Positions 42,752 to 51,943 of a stretch of 64,000 bases of DNA are shown piece after piece. A model generated the notes under the pieces. That model was not told the origin of the DNA, made no database searches, and saw only the letters and a program-made list of their open reading frames with translations. The position numbers and the translations under genes are program-made. This DNA comes from Algoriphagus sp. AGSA1 (lineage in GTDB: Bacteria; Bacteroidota; Bacteroidia; Cytophagales; Cyclobacteriaceae): the NCBI RefSeq assembly GCF_021390545.1, contig NZ_JAJUWR010000023.1:42682-106681 (forward strand), given 5' to 3'. Position 1 is the stretch's first letter, and each line of letters opens with the position of its first letter.

Positions 42752-44158
42752 ATGGAAAAGACAACATTATTTGATAAAATCTGGGATGCGCACGTGGTGA
42801 AATCCGTTCCATCAGGACCAGATGTGTTCTTCATCGATAAGCATTTTATCCATGAAGTGACTTCTCCCGTAGCTTTCCTCAATTTGGAAAAGCGGGGAAT
42901 AGGGGTGAAAAACCCAAGCAGAACAGTAGCTACACCTGATCATAACGTACCCACAGTAGATCAGGATAAAACCATCAAGGACAAACTGTCGCGCATGCAG
43001 GTGGAAAGACTTCGTGAGAACTGTGCCAAATACGGTATAGAACTTCATGATTTGGGTTCTGCGCATCATGGAATTGTACACGTAATCGGCCCAGAGCTTG
43101 GCATCACCCAGCCGGGCATGACCATCGTTTGTGGAGATAGCCATACTTCCACACATGGTGCTTTTGGCGCTATTGCCTTTGGTATTGGTACTTCCGAAGT
43201 GGAAATGGTGCTTGCTACTCAGTGTATCATGCAGTCCAAAGCCAAAAAAATGAGGATTACCATCGATGGCGTAGCCGGGCCAGGCGTGACATCCAAAGAT
43301 TTGATTCTTTATGTTATTGCCCAGATTTCTGCTGCAGGTGCTACTGGATACTTTGTAGAATATGCAGGATCTGCGATCCAGAGTCTTTCCATGGAAGCTA
43401 GAATGACCGTGTGTAACATGTCTATCGAGATGGGGGCACGTGGAGGTTTGATCGCTCCGGATGAGACCACTTTCGAATACTTGAAAGGGAAACAATATGC
43501 TCCAAAAGGTGAAGAATGGGACAAAGCCGTTGCCCACTGGAAAACCTTGAAAACAGATGAGGGGGCTGTATTCGACAAAGAATATCACTTTGACGCAGCA
43601 GATATAGAGCCGATGATCACTTACGGAACCAATCCGGGGATGGGGATCAAAGTAAAAGGGAACATACCTACTGCCGATGGAATGGAAGGAAGCAACAAAG
43701 CTTCTTATCTGAAGTCATTGGCCTACATGGGTTTTGAACCAGGCGAAGCAATCAAAGGGAAAAAGGTTGACTTTGTATTTGTAGGATCTTGTACCAATGG
43801 GCGTATAGAAGATATTCGTTCTGTGGCATCTTTTGTAAAAGGACATAAAAAAGCAGACAATATCACGGCATGGATCGTACCAGGTTCCCGTGAGGTAGAA
43901 AAAATGGCGCATGAAGAAGGTTTGGTGAAAATCCTGGAAGAAGCGGGATTCGAACTTCGACAGCCAGGCTGTTCAGCATGCCTTGCGATGAATGATGATA
44001 AGATCCCATCCGGTAAGTATGCGGTCTCTACTTCCAACAGAAATTTCGAAGGACGTCAGGGACCAGGTGCACGTACCATGTTGGCATCGCCTTTGACCGT
44101 GGCAGCTGTAGCCGTGAAAGGTGAAATCTGTGACCCAAGAGAAGTATTTCAAAATTAG
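42752..44158 (+). CDS. leuC: 3-isopropylmalate dehydratase, large subunit
   Basis: A 468-residue aconitase-family subunit that, with LeuD, isomerises isopropylmalate through a [4Fe-4S] cluster. Cluster cysteines are visible in FVGSCTNGRIEDI (about residue 347) and QPGCSACLAMN (about 408 and 411). VCGDSHTSTHGAFGA and LIAPDETTFEY-like segments are typical. It is separated from leuD by 78 bases that contain the hairpin TCCGCC-AC-GGCGGA (44192-44205). Confidence 0.97.
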   Translation: MEKTTLFDKIWDAHVVKSVPSGPDVFFIDKHFIHEVTSPVAFLNLEKRGIGVKNPSRTVATPDHNVPTVDQDKTIKDKLSRMQVERLRENCAKYGIELHDLGSAHHGIVHVIGPELGITQPGMTIVCGDSHTSTHGAFGAIAFGIGTSEVEMVLATQCIMQSKAKKMRITIDGVAGPGVTSKDLILYVIAQISAAGATGYFVEYAGSAIQSLSMEARMTVCNMSIEMGARGGLIAPDETTFEYLKGKQYAPKGEEWDKAVAHWKTLKTDEGAVFDKEYHFDAADIEPMITYGTNPGMGIKVKGNIPTADGMEGSNKASYLKSLAYMGFEPGEAIKGKKVDFVFVGSCTNGRIEDIRSVASFVKGHKKADNITAWIVPGSREVEKMAHEEGLVKILEEAGFELRQPGCSACLAMNDDKIPSGKYAVSTSNRNFEGRQGPGARTMLASPLTVAAVAVKGEICDPREVFQN

Positions 44159-44236
44159 AATTATGAAGTTGGGAGTTTTCAAATCTTCCAATCCGCCACG
44201 GCGGACAAGTTCTTTCAATCTTTCAATCAACAAAAA

Positions 44237-44827
44237 ATGGCTTACGATAAATTTACTGTGCTCACCAGTACTGCGGTTCCATTACCGACAGACAATGTGG
44301 ATACAGATCAGATCATCCCAGCTCGATTCTTGAAGGCTACCGAACGGGAAGGTTTCGGCGACAATCTTTTCCGTGACTGGAGATATGATGTAGAAGGAAA
44401 TCCTAAAAAGGATTTTGTCCTTAACGACCCTACTTACAGTGGTAAAATCTTGGTCTCTGGAAGGAACTTCGGCTCAGGATCCAGTCGCGAACATGCTGTT
44501 TGGGCGATCTATGATTATGGGTTTAGATGTGTGGTTTCCAGCTTTTTTGCGGATATCTTCAAAAACAACTGCCTAAATATCGGTGTATTACCGGTGACAG
44601 TTTCACCTGCATTCGCTGATAAACTACTTGATACCATCACAGCCAATCCGGAGACCACGATCACAGTGGACATCCCAAATCAAAAGATCACCCTGGATTC
44701 TACCGGGGAATCTGAATCTTTTGACATCAATGAATATAAAAAAGACAACATGCAAAATGGCTTCGATGATATCGACTATCTATTGAATATGTCTGATGAA
44801 ATCGATGCTTTTGCAGCGAATAAATAA
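44237..44827 (+). CDS. leuD: 3-isopropylmalate dehydratase, small subunit
   Basis: A 196-residue swivelling-domain subunit of isopropylmalate isomerase. DNVDTDQIIPARFLK (about residues 18-32) and NFGSGSSREHAVWAI (about 75-89) are the substrate-binding signatures. It pairs with LeuC encoded upstream. The stop codon is followed directly by the GTG or ATG start options of the next gene. Confidence 0.96.
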   Translation: MAYDKFTVLTSTAVPLPTDNVDTDQIIPARFLKATEREGFGDNLFRDWRYDVEGNPKKDFVLNDPTYSGKILVSGRNFGSGSSREHAVWAIYDYGFRCVVSSFFADIFKNNCLNIGVLPVTVSPAFADKLLDTITANPETTITVDIPNQKITLDSTGESESFDINEYKKDNMQNGFDDIDYLLNMSDEIDAFAANK

Positions 44828-44833
44828 GTGAAA

Positions 44834-46420
44834 ATGACTGCAGGGAAGCGCATTGAAATAATGGATACCACACTGAGGGATGGTGAACAGACCTCCAGTG
44901 TCTCCTTTTTGCCTTCTGAAAAGCTGCAAATCGCCAAACTTTTGCTGGATGAATTGAAGGTAGATCGTATAGAAGTGGCTTCAGCAAGAGTTTCAGAAGG
45001 GGAATTGGAAGGTGTGAAGAAAATAACGAATTGGGCTGCTGAAAAAGATTACCTGGATCGGGTAGAGGTCTTAGGCTTTGTGGACACACCCACTTCCGTG
45101 GATTGGTTACTCAAAGCAGGGGCTAAAGTGATGAACCTGCTTACTAAAGGCTCCTACAATCACTTGGTTCATCAGCTGAAAAAAACTCAGGAAGAGCATT
45201 TTGCAGACATTCAAAAAAGTGTGACCTATGCTCAGGAAAAGGGCATAGCTGTTAATGTGTATTTGGAAGACTGGTCAAATGGCATGCGTAATTCACCGGA
45301 ATATACACTGGCTCTGATCGCGTTTTTGACCACACTTCCAGTGAAGAGAATTATGCTCCCTGACACCTTGGGACTACTTTCTCCTGAGGAAACTAAAGCA
45401 TTTTTCATCCGGATTTCTGAGATATTTCCTGATGCGCACTTTGATTTTCACGCACATAATGATTACGATCTTTCTGTGGCCAATGTCATGGAGGCAGTTA
45501 TGCACGGGGCATCTGGCATCCATACTACTGTGAACGGGCTTGGGGAAAGGGCAGGAAATGCCCCTCTGGAGTCGGTCATTGCTGTGATCAAGGATTTCAC
45601 AGATTTCCAGATAAATGTACAAGAACAGAAGATCTATCGGGTAAGCAAGCTGGTAGAACAATTTTCCGGTCAGCATATTCCTGCAAATAAGCCCGTTGTA
45701 GGAGAGAATGTCTTTACCCAGACTGCTGGGATCCATGCGGACGGTGATAATAAGAAGAACCTCTACTTCAATGATTTACTTCCTGAACGATTTGGTCGTC
45801 AGCGGAAGTATGCCCTAGGCAAAACTTCCGGTAAAGCCAATATTCTGAAGAATCTGGAAGAGCTCGGGATTTCGCTGGAAAAGGATGAACTTACCAAAGT
45901 AACCCAGCGGATCATAGAACTCGGTGATAAAAAGGAGCGTGTGACTACTGAGGATCTGCCATATATCATTTCTGATGTTTTGCAAAACAATTCCATCTCT
46001 AAGAATATCCATATCGAAGGCTATCACATGACACATTCCCAAGGTCTTAAGCCTTCTGTTCAACTGCGGTTGAATATTTATGGAAAGTCATATGATGCCA
46101 CAGCAACAGGAGATGGCCAGTATGATTCTTTCATGCGGGCGATCAAGAAAATCTATAAATCCCGTAAGAGGCAACTCCCCAAATTGATCGATTACCATGT
46201 TTCCATTCCACCAGGAGGAAAAACGGATGCTTTTGTAGAGACTGTCATTACCTGGGACTATGGAAAAATATTCAAAACAAAGGGACTTGATCCCGATCAA
46301 ACAGTGGCGGCGATGATGGCCACGGAAAAAATGCTGAACATCGTCGAATCTTTTAATCAAACACCAACGAAAGAAGAATCCAAATTTTATGGAAATGAAT
46401 ATCGCGCTGTTGCCGGGTGA
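44834..46420 (+). CDS. LeuA-like synthase, possibly citramalate synthase
   Basis: A 528-residue second member of the isopropylmalate/citramalate/homocitrate synthase family. The barrel starts IEIMDTTLRDGEQTSSVSF, the metal-site segment is DFHAHNDYDLSVANVMEA, and GLGERAGNAPLESV follows; a C-terminal regulatory domain (LRLNIYGKSYDATATGDGQ) is kept. The sequence after DGEQ (TSSVSF) and HAHNDYDLS differ from the LeuA in the same operon and are closer to citramalate-type enzymes. If it condenses pyruvate with acetyl-CoA, LeuCD and LeuB could convert the product to 2-oxobutyrate for isoleucine. ATG 44834 is used; GTG 44828 is possible. The end overlaps leuB by 32 bases. Confidence 0.85.
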   Translation: MTAGKRIEIMDTTLRDGEQTSSVSFLPSEKLQIAKLLLDELKVDRIEVASARVSEGELEGVKKITNWAAEKDYLDRVEVLGFVDTPTSVDWLLKAGAKVMNLLTKGSYNHLVHQLKKTQEEHFADIQKSVTYAQEKGIAVNVYLEDWSNGMRNSPEYTLALIAFLTTLPVKRIMLPDTLGLLSPEETKAFFIRISEIFPDAHFDFHAHNDYDLSVANVMEAVMHGASGIHTTVNGLGERAGNAPLESVIAVIKDFTDFQINVQEQKIYRVSKLVEQFSGQHIPANKPVVGENVFTQTAGIHADGDNKKNLYFNDLLPERFGRQRKYALGKTSGKANILKNLEELGISLEKDELTKVTQRIIELGDKKERVTTEDLPYIISDVLQNNSISKNIHIEGYHMTHSQGLKPSVQLRLNIYGKSYDATATGDGQYDSFMRAIKKIYKSRKRQLPKLIDYHVSIPPGGKTDAFVETVITWDYGKIFKTKGLDPDQTVAAMMATEKMLNIVESFNQTPTKEESKFYGNEYRAVAG

Positions 46421-47456
46421 CGGCATCGGACCTGAAGTAATCGACCAGGCTGTAAAGGTAGTGAGAGCTATCGGCCAGAAATTCGGACACAACATCACTT
46501 TTAAAGAAGCGGTAGTAGGAGCGGCCGCAATTGATGCGACTGGCGTGCCTTACCCAGATGCTACACATGAGATCGCTGCGGCATCCGATGCTGTTCTTTT
46601 CGGGGCTATAGGGGATCCCAAATACGATAATGATCCTAAGGCTAAAGTTCGTCCGGAGCAGGGATTGCTGTTGATGCGTCAGAAGCTGGGCCTGTTTGCC
46701 AATGTGCGCCCGACGTTTACTTTCCCTTCTTTGGTACACAAGTCTCCATTGAAACTGGATCGCGTCGAGGGTGTTGATTTTGTGTTCTTCCGAGAACTGA
46801 CCGGTGGAGTGTACTTCGGTGAGCCTAGAGGAAGGAACGAGCAAGGAACCAAGGCTTTTGATACCAACGTATATAGCAAAGAAGAGATCACCAGGCTAGC
46901 GAGGATGGGCTTCGAAGCTGCGCAAAAAAGAAGAAAATTGCTTACCTGCGTGGACAAAGCGAATGTAATGGCTACTTCCAGGCTTTGGAGAGAAACCGTA
47001 CAGGAGCTTGCTCCGGAATATCCAGATGTGAAAGTGGAGTACGAATTTGTAGATGCGGTAGCCATGCGATTGATCCAGTGGCCTAAAGCGTATGATGTTT
47101 TGATTACTGAAAACCTCTTTGGGGATATCCTGACAGATGAGGCTTCTGTGATCTCAGGTTCTATGGGCTTGATGCCATCTGCTTCCTTGGGTGCTTCTAT
47201 CAAATTGTTCGAACCGATTCACGGATCATATCCTCAGGCAGCGGGTAAGGATATTGCCAATCCATTGGCTACGGTTCTTTCCGCAGCGATGATGTTTGAT
47301 TATGCATTTGATCTGAAAGAGGAAGCCAAACTGATTTCCGATGTGGTAAATCAATCACTTGCTGAAGGCTATGTGACCGAAGATATTGCTGATGGCGGTA
47401 CCGCTTACAAGACTTCTGAAGTTGGCGACTGGTTAGCAGCGAAGATTTTGGTTTAA
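46389..47456 (+). CDS. leuB: 3-isopropylmalate dehydrogenase
   Basis: A 355-residue NAD-dependent beta-decarboxylating dehydrogenase, the last special step of leucine synthesis. The N-terminus MNIALLPGDGIGPEV, the substrate loop VFFRELTGGVYFGEPRG, and the metal-binding NLFGDILTDEASVISGSMGL-like segment (shortened) are all present. EPIHGSYPQAAGKDIANP near residue 275 is the NAD-binding signature. It overlaps the preceding gene by 32 bases; ATG 46395 is an alternative start. It is the last gene of the operon and is followed by a terminator. Confidence 0.96.
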   Translation: MEMNIALLPGDGIGPEVIDQAVKVVRAIGQKFGHNITFKEAVVGAAAIDATGVPYPDATHEIAAASDAVLFGAIGDPKYDNDPKAKVRPEQGLLLMRQKLGLFANVRPTFTFPSLVHKSPLKLDRVEGVDFVFFRELTGGVYFGEPRGRNEQGTKAFDTNVYSKEEITRLARMGFEAAQKRRKLLTCVDKANVMATSRLWRETVQELAPEYPDVKVEYEFVDAVAMRLIQWPKAYDVLITENLFGDILTDEASVISGSMGLMPSASLGASIKLFEPIHGSYPQAAGKDIANPLATVLSAAMMFDYAFDLKEEAKLISDVVNQSLAEGYVTEDIADGGTAYKTSEVGDWLAAKILV

Positions 47457-47509
47457 GATAGAACCAGTTGAAATTGGTTGTTCGAGATTTTTAATTTCGA
47501 ACTTCACAA

Positions 47510-47540
47510 AAAAAACCACCTTGAGAGAGGTGGTTTTTTT
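47510..47540 (+). terminator. Terminator of the ilv-leu operon
   Basis: AACCACC (47514-47520) pairs with GGTGGTT (47529-47535) and a T run follows, about 55 bases after the leuB stop codon. Confidence 0.88.
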
Positions 47541-47593
47541 GTGCCCAATGTTTATGATAATCTTGTGCTAACCTTTCATTTGCAAGACCTTGT

Positions 47594-47601
47594 TATATTT
47601 G
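47594..47601 (+). promoter_or_regulatory. -7 promoter element of the PHP lipoprotein gene
   Basis: TATATTTG, a perfect TAnnTTTG match, 24 bases before ATG 47626. It rules out the longer frame from 47590. Confidence 0.6.
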
Positions 47602-47625
47602 GTGATCACCTTAATGCTAATTGCC

Positions 47626-48837
47626 ATGAAATATCTTCCTCTGATTTTTATACTTATTGTTTTAAGTTTTGTTTCCTGTAAACCTGCAGAGAAAGCTGAG
47701 GAATCTTCAAAACAATGGTACAAAGGTAATCTACATACCCATTCCTACTGGTCTGACGGGGACGATTACCCAGAGATGATTATGGACTGGTACAAATCGC
47801 ATGATTATGATTTTGTTGTTTTGTCTGATCATAATACGTTGGCGGAAGGTGAAAAATGGAAGCTGATTCCAAAATCCCCCTCCCATGAAATGGGTTTTCA
47901 AAAGTATGTTGAGAAGTATGGGGACCGGGCGGTTTATCGAGAAGACTCTGCAGGAAGAATTGAAGTGAAACTTAAGACATTATTAGAATATGCGCCGATG
48001 TTTGAAGAGCCCGGTGAATTTTTGATCATCCAATCTCAGGAATTGTCGGAGAGTTTTGAGAAGAAACCACTTCATATGAACGTGGCCAATATCCAGAAAT
48101 TAATTCCTGAAGAAGGAGGGAATTCAGTTGCAGAAATATTACAAAATGGCCTTGATCGGGTAAAGGCACAGCGGGATTCTACCGGTGTTCCTATGTTTTT
48201 GCATATCAACCACCCAAATTTCGTCTGGGCGATTACCCCAGAGGATATGATTGAATTGAAAGGAGAGCGATTTTTTGAAGTTTACAATGGGCATCCACAG
48301 GTGAATAATTATGGAGATTCACTTCGTCCGAGTATGGAAGTGCTTTGGGATAAAGTGCAGGCGGCTTACTTGCAGGCTGATAAACCACTTCTTTACGGTC
48401 TGGCGGTCGATGATGCCCATAACTACCATGTATTTGATCAGAATAGTAGCAATCCTGGCCGTGGTTGGGTGATGGTTTTGGCAGACGAACTCACACCGAG
48501 CTCTTTGATTGAAGCAATGGAAAACGGTGATTTTTATTCAACTACAGGAGTGATTTTAAATGAAATCGATTTTGATGGAGAAACTTTATCTGTTGCTGTG
48601 AAACCTGATAAAGACATTACTTATACAATTCAGTTTTTTGGGACAAAAAAAACAAATCCAGAGAAGAGTGGAATTCTTTTGAAAGAGATGGAAGGGGAAG
48701 CAGCTGCATATACTCTTGAGAATGACGATATGTACGTCCGTGCAAAAATCATTTCTTCCAAACCCAAAGAAAATCCTTACCAGTTAGGGGATACTGAAAC
48801 GGCATGGATCCAGCCAGTGAGATCGAATCGACTATAA
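47626..48837 (+). CDS. PHP-domain lipoprotein, putative phosphoesterase
   Basis: A 403-residue product with a lipoprotein signal (YLPLIFILIVLSFVSCKP, Cys about 18). The PHP-type metal-dependent hydrolase domain starts NLHTHSYWSDGDDYPE (His-x-His) and continues with DFVVLSDHNTLAEG. Later QSQELSE, LHINHPN and AVDDAHNYH provide further candidate metal ligands (Glu, His, Asp-His). The C-terminal 90 residues are a small beta domain. The enzyme would act outside the inner membrane on an unknown phosphoester. Single gene with its own promoter. Confidence 0.88.
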   Translation: MKYLPLIFILIVLSFVSCKPAEKAEESSKQWYKGNLHTHSYWSDGDDYPEMIMDWYKSHDYDFVVLSDHNTLAEGEKWKLIPKSPSHEMGFQKYVEKYGDRAVYREDSAGRIEVKLKTLLEYAPMFEEPGEFLIIQSQELSESFEKKPLHMNVANIQKLIPEEGGNSVAEILQNGLDRVKAQRDSTGVPMFLHINHPNFVWAITPEDMIELKGERFFEVYNGHPQVNNYGDSLRPSMEVLWDKVQAAYLQADKPLLYGLAVDDAHNYHVFDQNSSNPGRGWVMVLADELTPSSLIEAMENGDFYSTTGVILNEIDFDGETLSVAVKPDKDITYTIQFFGTKKTNPEKSGILLKEMEGEAAAYTLENDDMYVRAKIISSKPKENPYQLGDTETAWIQPVRSNRL

Positions 48838-48908
48838 TCTTTGAGTAAATGATTGATTTGAGCGAAATTGAGAATAATTTCAAATTTTAAACATCAACTA
48901 ATTAACGC

Positions 48909-49694
48909 TTGCAAACCCGCCCATTTTCCTATCTTTTTCCCATTTCCTACTACGGGGCTCGATACAAAGGCTGGGCTCCTCAGCCTAATCAGCCGACGGT
49001 GCAGCGGAAGCTGGAGCGAGTACTTCGGCATGTCCTCGGCCATGAGGATTTTTCTCTGATAGGAGCTAGTCGTACAGATTCTGGTGTTTCTTGTGTGGGT
49101 GGATATGTGCAGGTTTTCCTTCGGGAAAAAGTTGAAATGGATTCACTCCTTCCTATTATGAACGAGCATCTGCCCCAGGATATCCGGTTGAATTCTGTGG
49201 AGGAAGTTTCGGCTAGCTTCAATCTAATCCAGTCTGTGGAGCAGAAGACGTATCGTTACTATTTCTCCAATTCTGCTGATTTTGATCCTTTCGCTTCAGC
49301 TTTTGTAGTCAATGTAGTAGGAGAGTTGAATTGGGAAGCAATGAAGGAAGCTTGTCAATTGTATGTAGGAGATCATGACTTTCGGGGATTTTGCAAGCCT
49401 TCTGAAAATAAGACTGATTATTGCCGGGAGGTTATTTCGGCTGGGATTTTTGAATCGAATGAGTTTCTTGGACAATTTTTCCCACAGAAAATCTTCTACT
49501 TCGAAATCATCGGAACTGGCTTTTTACATCACCAAGTACGGATGATGATGTCAGCCATCTGGCAAATAGGGAAAGGAGAGATGGAGATAGCTGAAATCGA
49601 AAAGCGTTTTGATTCTCCTGATCAATTCGAAAAATTACCTCCTGCCCCAGCTAATGGCTTGGTGCTTTGGGAGACGGTATTAGATAACATTTGA
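48909..49694 (+). CDS. truA: tRNA pseudouridine synthase A-like protein
   Basis: A 261-residue pseudouridine synthase of the TruA family, which modifies positions 38-40 of tRNA anticodon arms. FPISYYGARYKGWAPQPNQPTVQ (shortened: ISYYGARYKGW) is the family N-terminus, and SRTDSGVSCVGG carries the catalytic Asp. The classical GRTDxGVHA motif is altered here: Ser replaces the usual His after GV. The frame opens after TAA 48903-48905 and has only TTG 48909 at the right place, so a TTG start is proposed. It could be a divergent subfamily with a different target. Confidence 0.85.
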   Translation: MQTRPFSYLFPISYYGARYKGWAPQPNQPTVQRKLERVLRHVLGHEDFSLIGASRTDSGVSCVGGYVQVFLREKVEMDSLLPIMNEHLPQDIRLNSVEEVSASFNLIQSVEQKTYRYYFSNSADFDPFASAFVVNVVGELNWEAMKEACQLYVGDHDFRGFCKPSENKTDYCREVISAGIFESNEFLGQFFPQKIFYFEIIGTGFLHHQVRMMMSAIWQIGKGEMEIAEIEKRFDSPDQFEKLPPAPANGLVLWETVLDNI

Positions 49695-49845
49695 GCTAAT
49701 CGACCTTTGGGGTTTTCAAAACCCCGAAGATCCCACCTCAAAATCTATCGTTGTCCTGCTTCTCCAGAAGCTGGACTTCATAATTAAAGTTGGGGTTTAA
49801 ACCTTCGAGGAGATTTCTCAGTCGTTCCTCCTTCGAGATAACACC
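49695..49845. other. Convergent spacer with hairpins
   Basis: Between truA and the GNAT gene. GGGGTTTTCAAAACCCC (49709-49725) is a perfect palindrome around a central C and may be a terminator for truA. TTCGAGGAG near 49805 and its partial complement CTCCTTCGAG near 49827 could form another. No gene is seen. Confidence 0.4.
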
Positions 49846-50340
49846 TCAAAGGTTAAGCTCAAACACATAATCATCCATCACATACCCATTCCCGATGTCT
49901 ATGACTTCTTCATCGATTTTCACAAAGCCCAAGTACTCATAAAATGTAATGGCACCTTGGTTGTATTTATTGACATTTAAAAGCAGGCTTACCTGATCAT
50001 TTGCTAGAGCAATCTCTTTTGCTTTTTTGATTAAAAGTTTGCCTATTCCTTTTCCTTGGGCTGTTGGGAGAATATAGATTTTATGGATTTTGGTTTTCCC
50101 GGGTACTTGATTCACTTCTATTCCAGTGAAGCCCAGTTTTTCACCATTTTCCTCAGCTAAAAAAAACAGGTATCCATCACTGGACTGTTGTTCCAAGGTT
50201 TCCAAACTGTACATCCAATTGAGCATGTATTCGATCTGTTCAGGACTTAATATTTCTTCAAATGTGTCAGGCCAAGTTCTTTGGGCAATGGATTGCACAT
50301 GGATTAGCTCCTCCTTTGATGCTGGGACGATATTTATCAT
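49846..50340 (-). CDS. GNAT-family N-acetyltransferase
   Basis: A 164-residue acetyl-CoA-dependent transferase. The N-terminus is IVPASKEELIHVQSIAQRTW. The beta4/alpha3 acetyl-CoA site is IHKIYILPTAQGKGIGKLLIKKA (shortened: LPTAQGKGIGKLL, with the Q/RxxGxG/A motif), and the end NKYNQGAITFYEYLGFVK is the typical C-terminal signature. It resembles small-molecule or ribosomal-protein acetyltransferases; the acceptor is unknown. Single gene on the minus strand. Confidence 0.92.
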   Translation of the reverse strand: MINIVPASKEELIHVQSIAQRTWPDTFEEILSPEQIEYMLNWMYSLETLEQQSSDGYLFFLAEENGEKLGFTGIEVNQVPGKTKIHKIYILPTAQGKGIGKLLIKKAKEIALANDQVSLLLNVNKYNQGAITFYEYLGFVKIDEEVIDIGNGYVMDDYVFELNL

Positions 50341-50374
50341 TTAATAGAATTGCTGGTAAAAATATAAAAATAGC

Positions 50375-50406
50375 AAAGCCGGCCTTTCGAAAAAAGGCCG
50401 GCTTTT
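50375..50406. terminator. Terminator downstream of the first Gfo/Idh gene
   Basis: A 13-bp perfect stem, AAAGCCGGCCTTT with AAAGGCCGGCTTT, and a 5-base loop. It sits between the GNAT gene promoter and the end of the Gfo/Idh gene at 50426, and on the minus strand would end the Gfo/Idh transcript. Confidence 0.85.
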
Positions 50407-50425
50407 GTGAGTGTAAATTGGAAGA

Positions 50426-51793
50426 TTATACCTTATCCGGTTCAGGGTGAACATACCCCTTCCTGTAAGGGCGTCTCAGTCGCTCTGTAGCTTCTTTATC
50501 CCCGATAACTGTCATAGTTTTCGGATCGTATTTTAATGCTCTACCACCCATGTCCATGGAAATATTAGCCAAAATGCAGGCAGCTGTGGAAATATGTCCT
50601 TCTTCAATATCCGCAACAGGGAGCTTGTTAGTTTCGATGGCCTTCAGCCAATTCTGCATATGAAGTCTGGTGGCAGGAGCTGCATTAAGTTCAATATCCG
50701 GTTCATTTACATCCTCAGGATATTTCTCCCGTTCGAATAAGCACTCAAAATGTATAGGTTTCTCATCCTTATCCAATGGGGTATAATCTGCCTGCATAGT
50801 ACTTCCTGCCAACATTCCTTTATCACCGAAAATCTTAAATGCCCAAGGGTATTCTGGGTCGTCCGGATTTCCCCATGTCCGGTGCTGCCAAACCAAATTC
50901 AATTCCGGGTATTCAAAAATTGCCGATTGCGTATCCGATATGTTGGATTTCCCGTCTTTCTGCACATAGATACCGCCTGTGGAGGTGATCTGCGTCGGCC
51001 AACCCAGCTTTAGCATCCAACGAACGGTGTCCAGCATATGCACACACATATCTCCCGTGATGCCGTTTCCGTATTCTATAAATGTCCTCCACCAGCGCTT
51101 GTGGGGAATTCCGTCGTAAGGTCTCATAGGCGCCGGGCCAGTCCATAGCTCATAATTGAAAAAGTCAGGGACAGGTTCTACCGGTGGATTGCCATCGGCG
51201 CGCATGTGAAAATAGCAGCACATTTCTACGTGGGATATTTTACCCAACTTTCCGCTATCGATTATTTGCTCTTTAGCATCGATCAGATGTGGGGTGCTTT
51301 TGCGCTGGGTTCCTACCTGAACCACCTTATTGTACTTTCTGGCAGCGGCTACCATGGCTTCTCCTTCGATTACATCTACTGATATTGGTTTTTGTACATA
51401 GACATGCGCACCCGCTTTCAGCGCATCAATGCATTGCAGTGCATGCCAATGGTCCGGAGAACCGATCAGTACGAATTCGGGCTTTTCTTTAGCTAACAGT
51501 TCTTTGTAATCTTCATAGAGAGCGGGGACTTTTCCTGATTTCTGCCGCGTGGCTACCATATCCCCGGCAGCTTTCAGCATGTTTTTGTCTGGATCACAAA
51601 GTCCCACAACTTCGACATCTGCCACTTGGATTAGGCGAAAAAGGTCTGATTTACCATACCACCCTGCACCTATTAACGCAACTTGAAGTGGACCTTCCCT
51701 GTCTTTGAAGTCCATTCCTAATAATCCAAAACTGGCAAGTGTGGCCAAGGCAGATGAGCCTTTGAGAAAATCTCTGCGATTAAGAGCATTCAT
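50426..51793 (-). CDS. Gfo/Idh/MocA-family oxidoreductase, Tat-exported (copy 1)
   Basis: A 455-residue NAD(P)-dependent oxidoreductase with a twin-arginine signal: NRRDFLKGSSALATLASFGLLG. The Rossmann fold begins PLQVALIGAGWYGKSDLFRL (about residues 35-54), with VGLCDPD at the end of the second strand. The EKPI-type motif is here VQKPISVD, and SPDHWHALQCIDA precedes it. The C-terminal substrate domain contains GDMCVHMLDTVRW, with the conserved Asp-x-x-His-like pair. Such exported enzymes act on sugars or inositols, often by 3-keto chemistry. It is closely related to the gene at 52572-53939. Confidence 0.92.
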   Translation of the reverse strand: MNALNRRDFLKGSSALATLASFGLLGMDFKDREGPLQVALIGAGWYGKSDLFRLIQVADVEVVGLCDPDKNMLKAAGDMVATRQKSGKVPALYEDYKELLAKEKPEFVLIGSPDHWHALQCIDALKAGAHVYVQKPISVDVIEGEAMVAAARKYNKVVQVGTQRKSTPHLIDAKEQIIDSGKLGKISHVEMCCYFHMRADGNPPVEPVPDFFNYELWTGPAPMRPYDGIPHKRWWRTFIEYGNGITGDMCVHMLDTVRWMLKLGWPTQITSTGGIYVQKDGKSNISDTQSAIFEYPELNLVWQHRTWGNPDDPEYPWAFKIFGDKGMLAGSTMQADYTPLDKDEKPIHFECLFEREKYPEDVNEPDIELNAAPATRLHMQNWLKAIETNKLPVADIEEGHISTAACILANISMDMGGRALKYDPKTMTVIGDKEATERLRRPYRKGYVHPEPDKV

Positions 51794-51943
51794 TATGTAA
51801 GGGGTTGAGGTTTATTGTAGCACATAAGTTACAAAAAGCTATTTCCCTACCAATTAGAATTGTATGAATGGAGGGAGTCCTTGGTAAACTGTCGAAGCTA
51901 TTCCAAATCGTTAGTTTGTTTTGGAGGGCTATTCTTGAATTCT

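Noticed and set aside
47456..47513. Hairpin TTCGAGATTTTTAATTTCGAA after leuB as a second terminator
   Set aside because: The stem is short and AT-rich with no T run; the strong terminator at 47510-47540 is sufficient.
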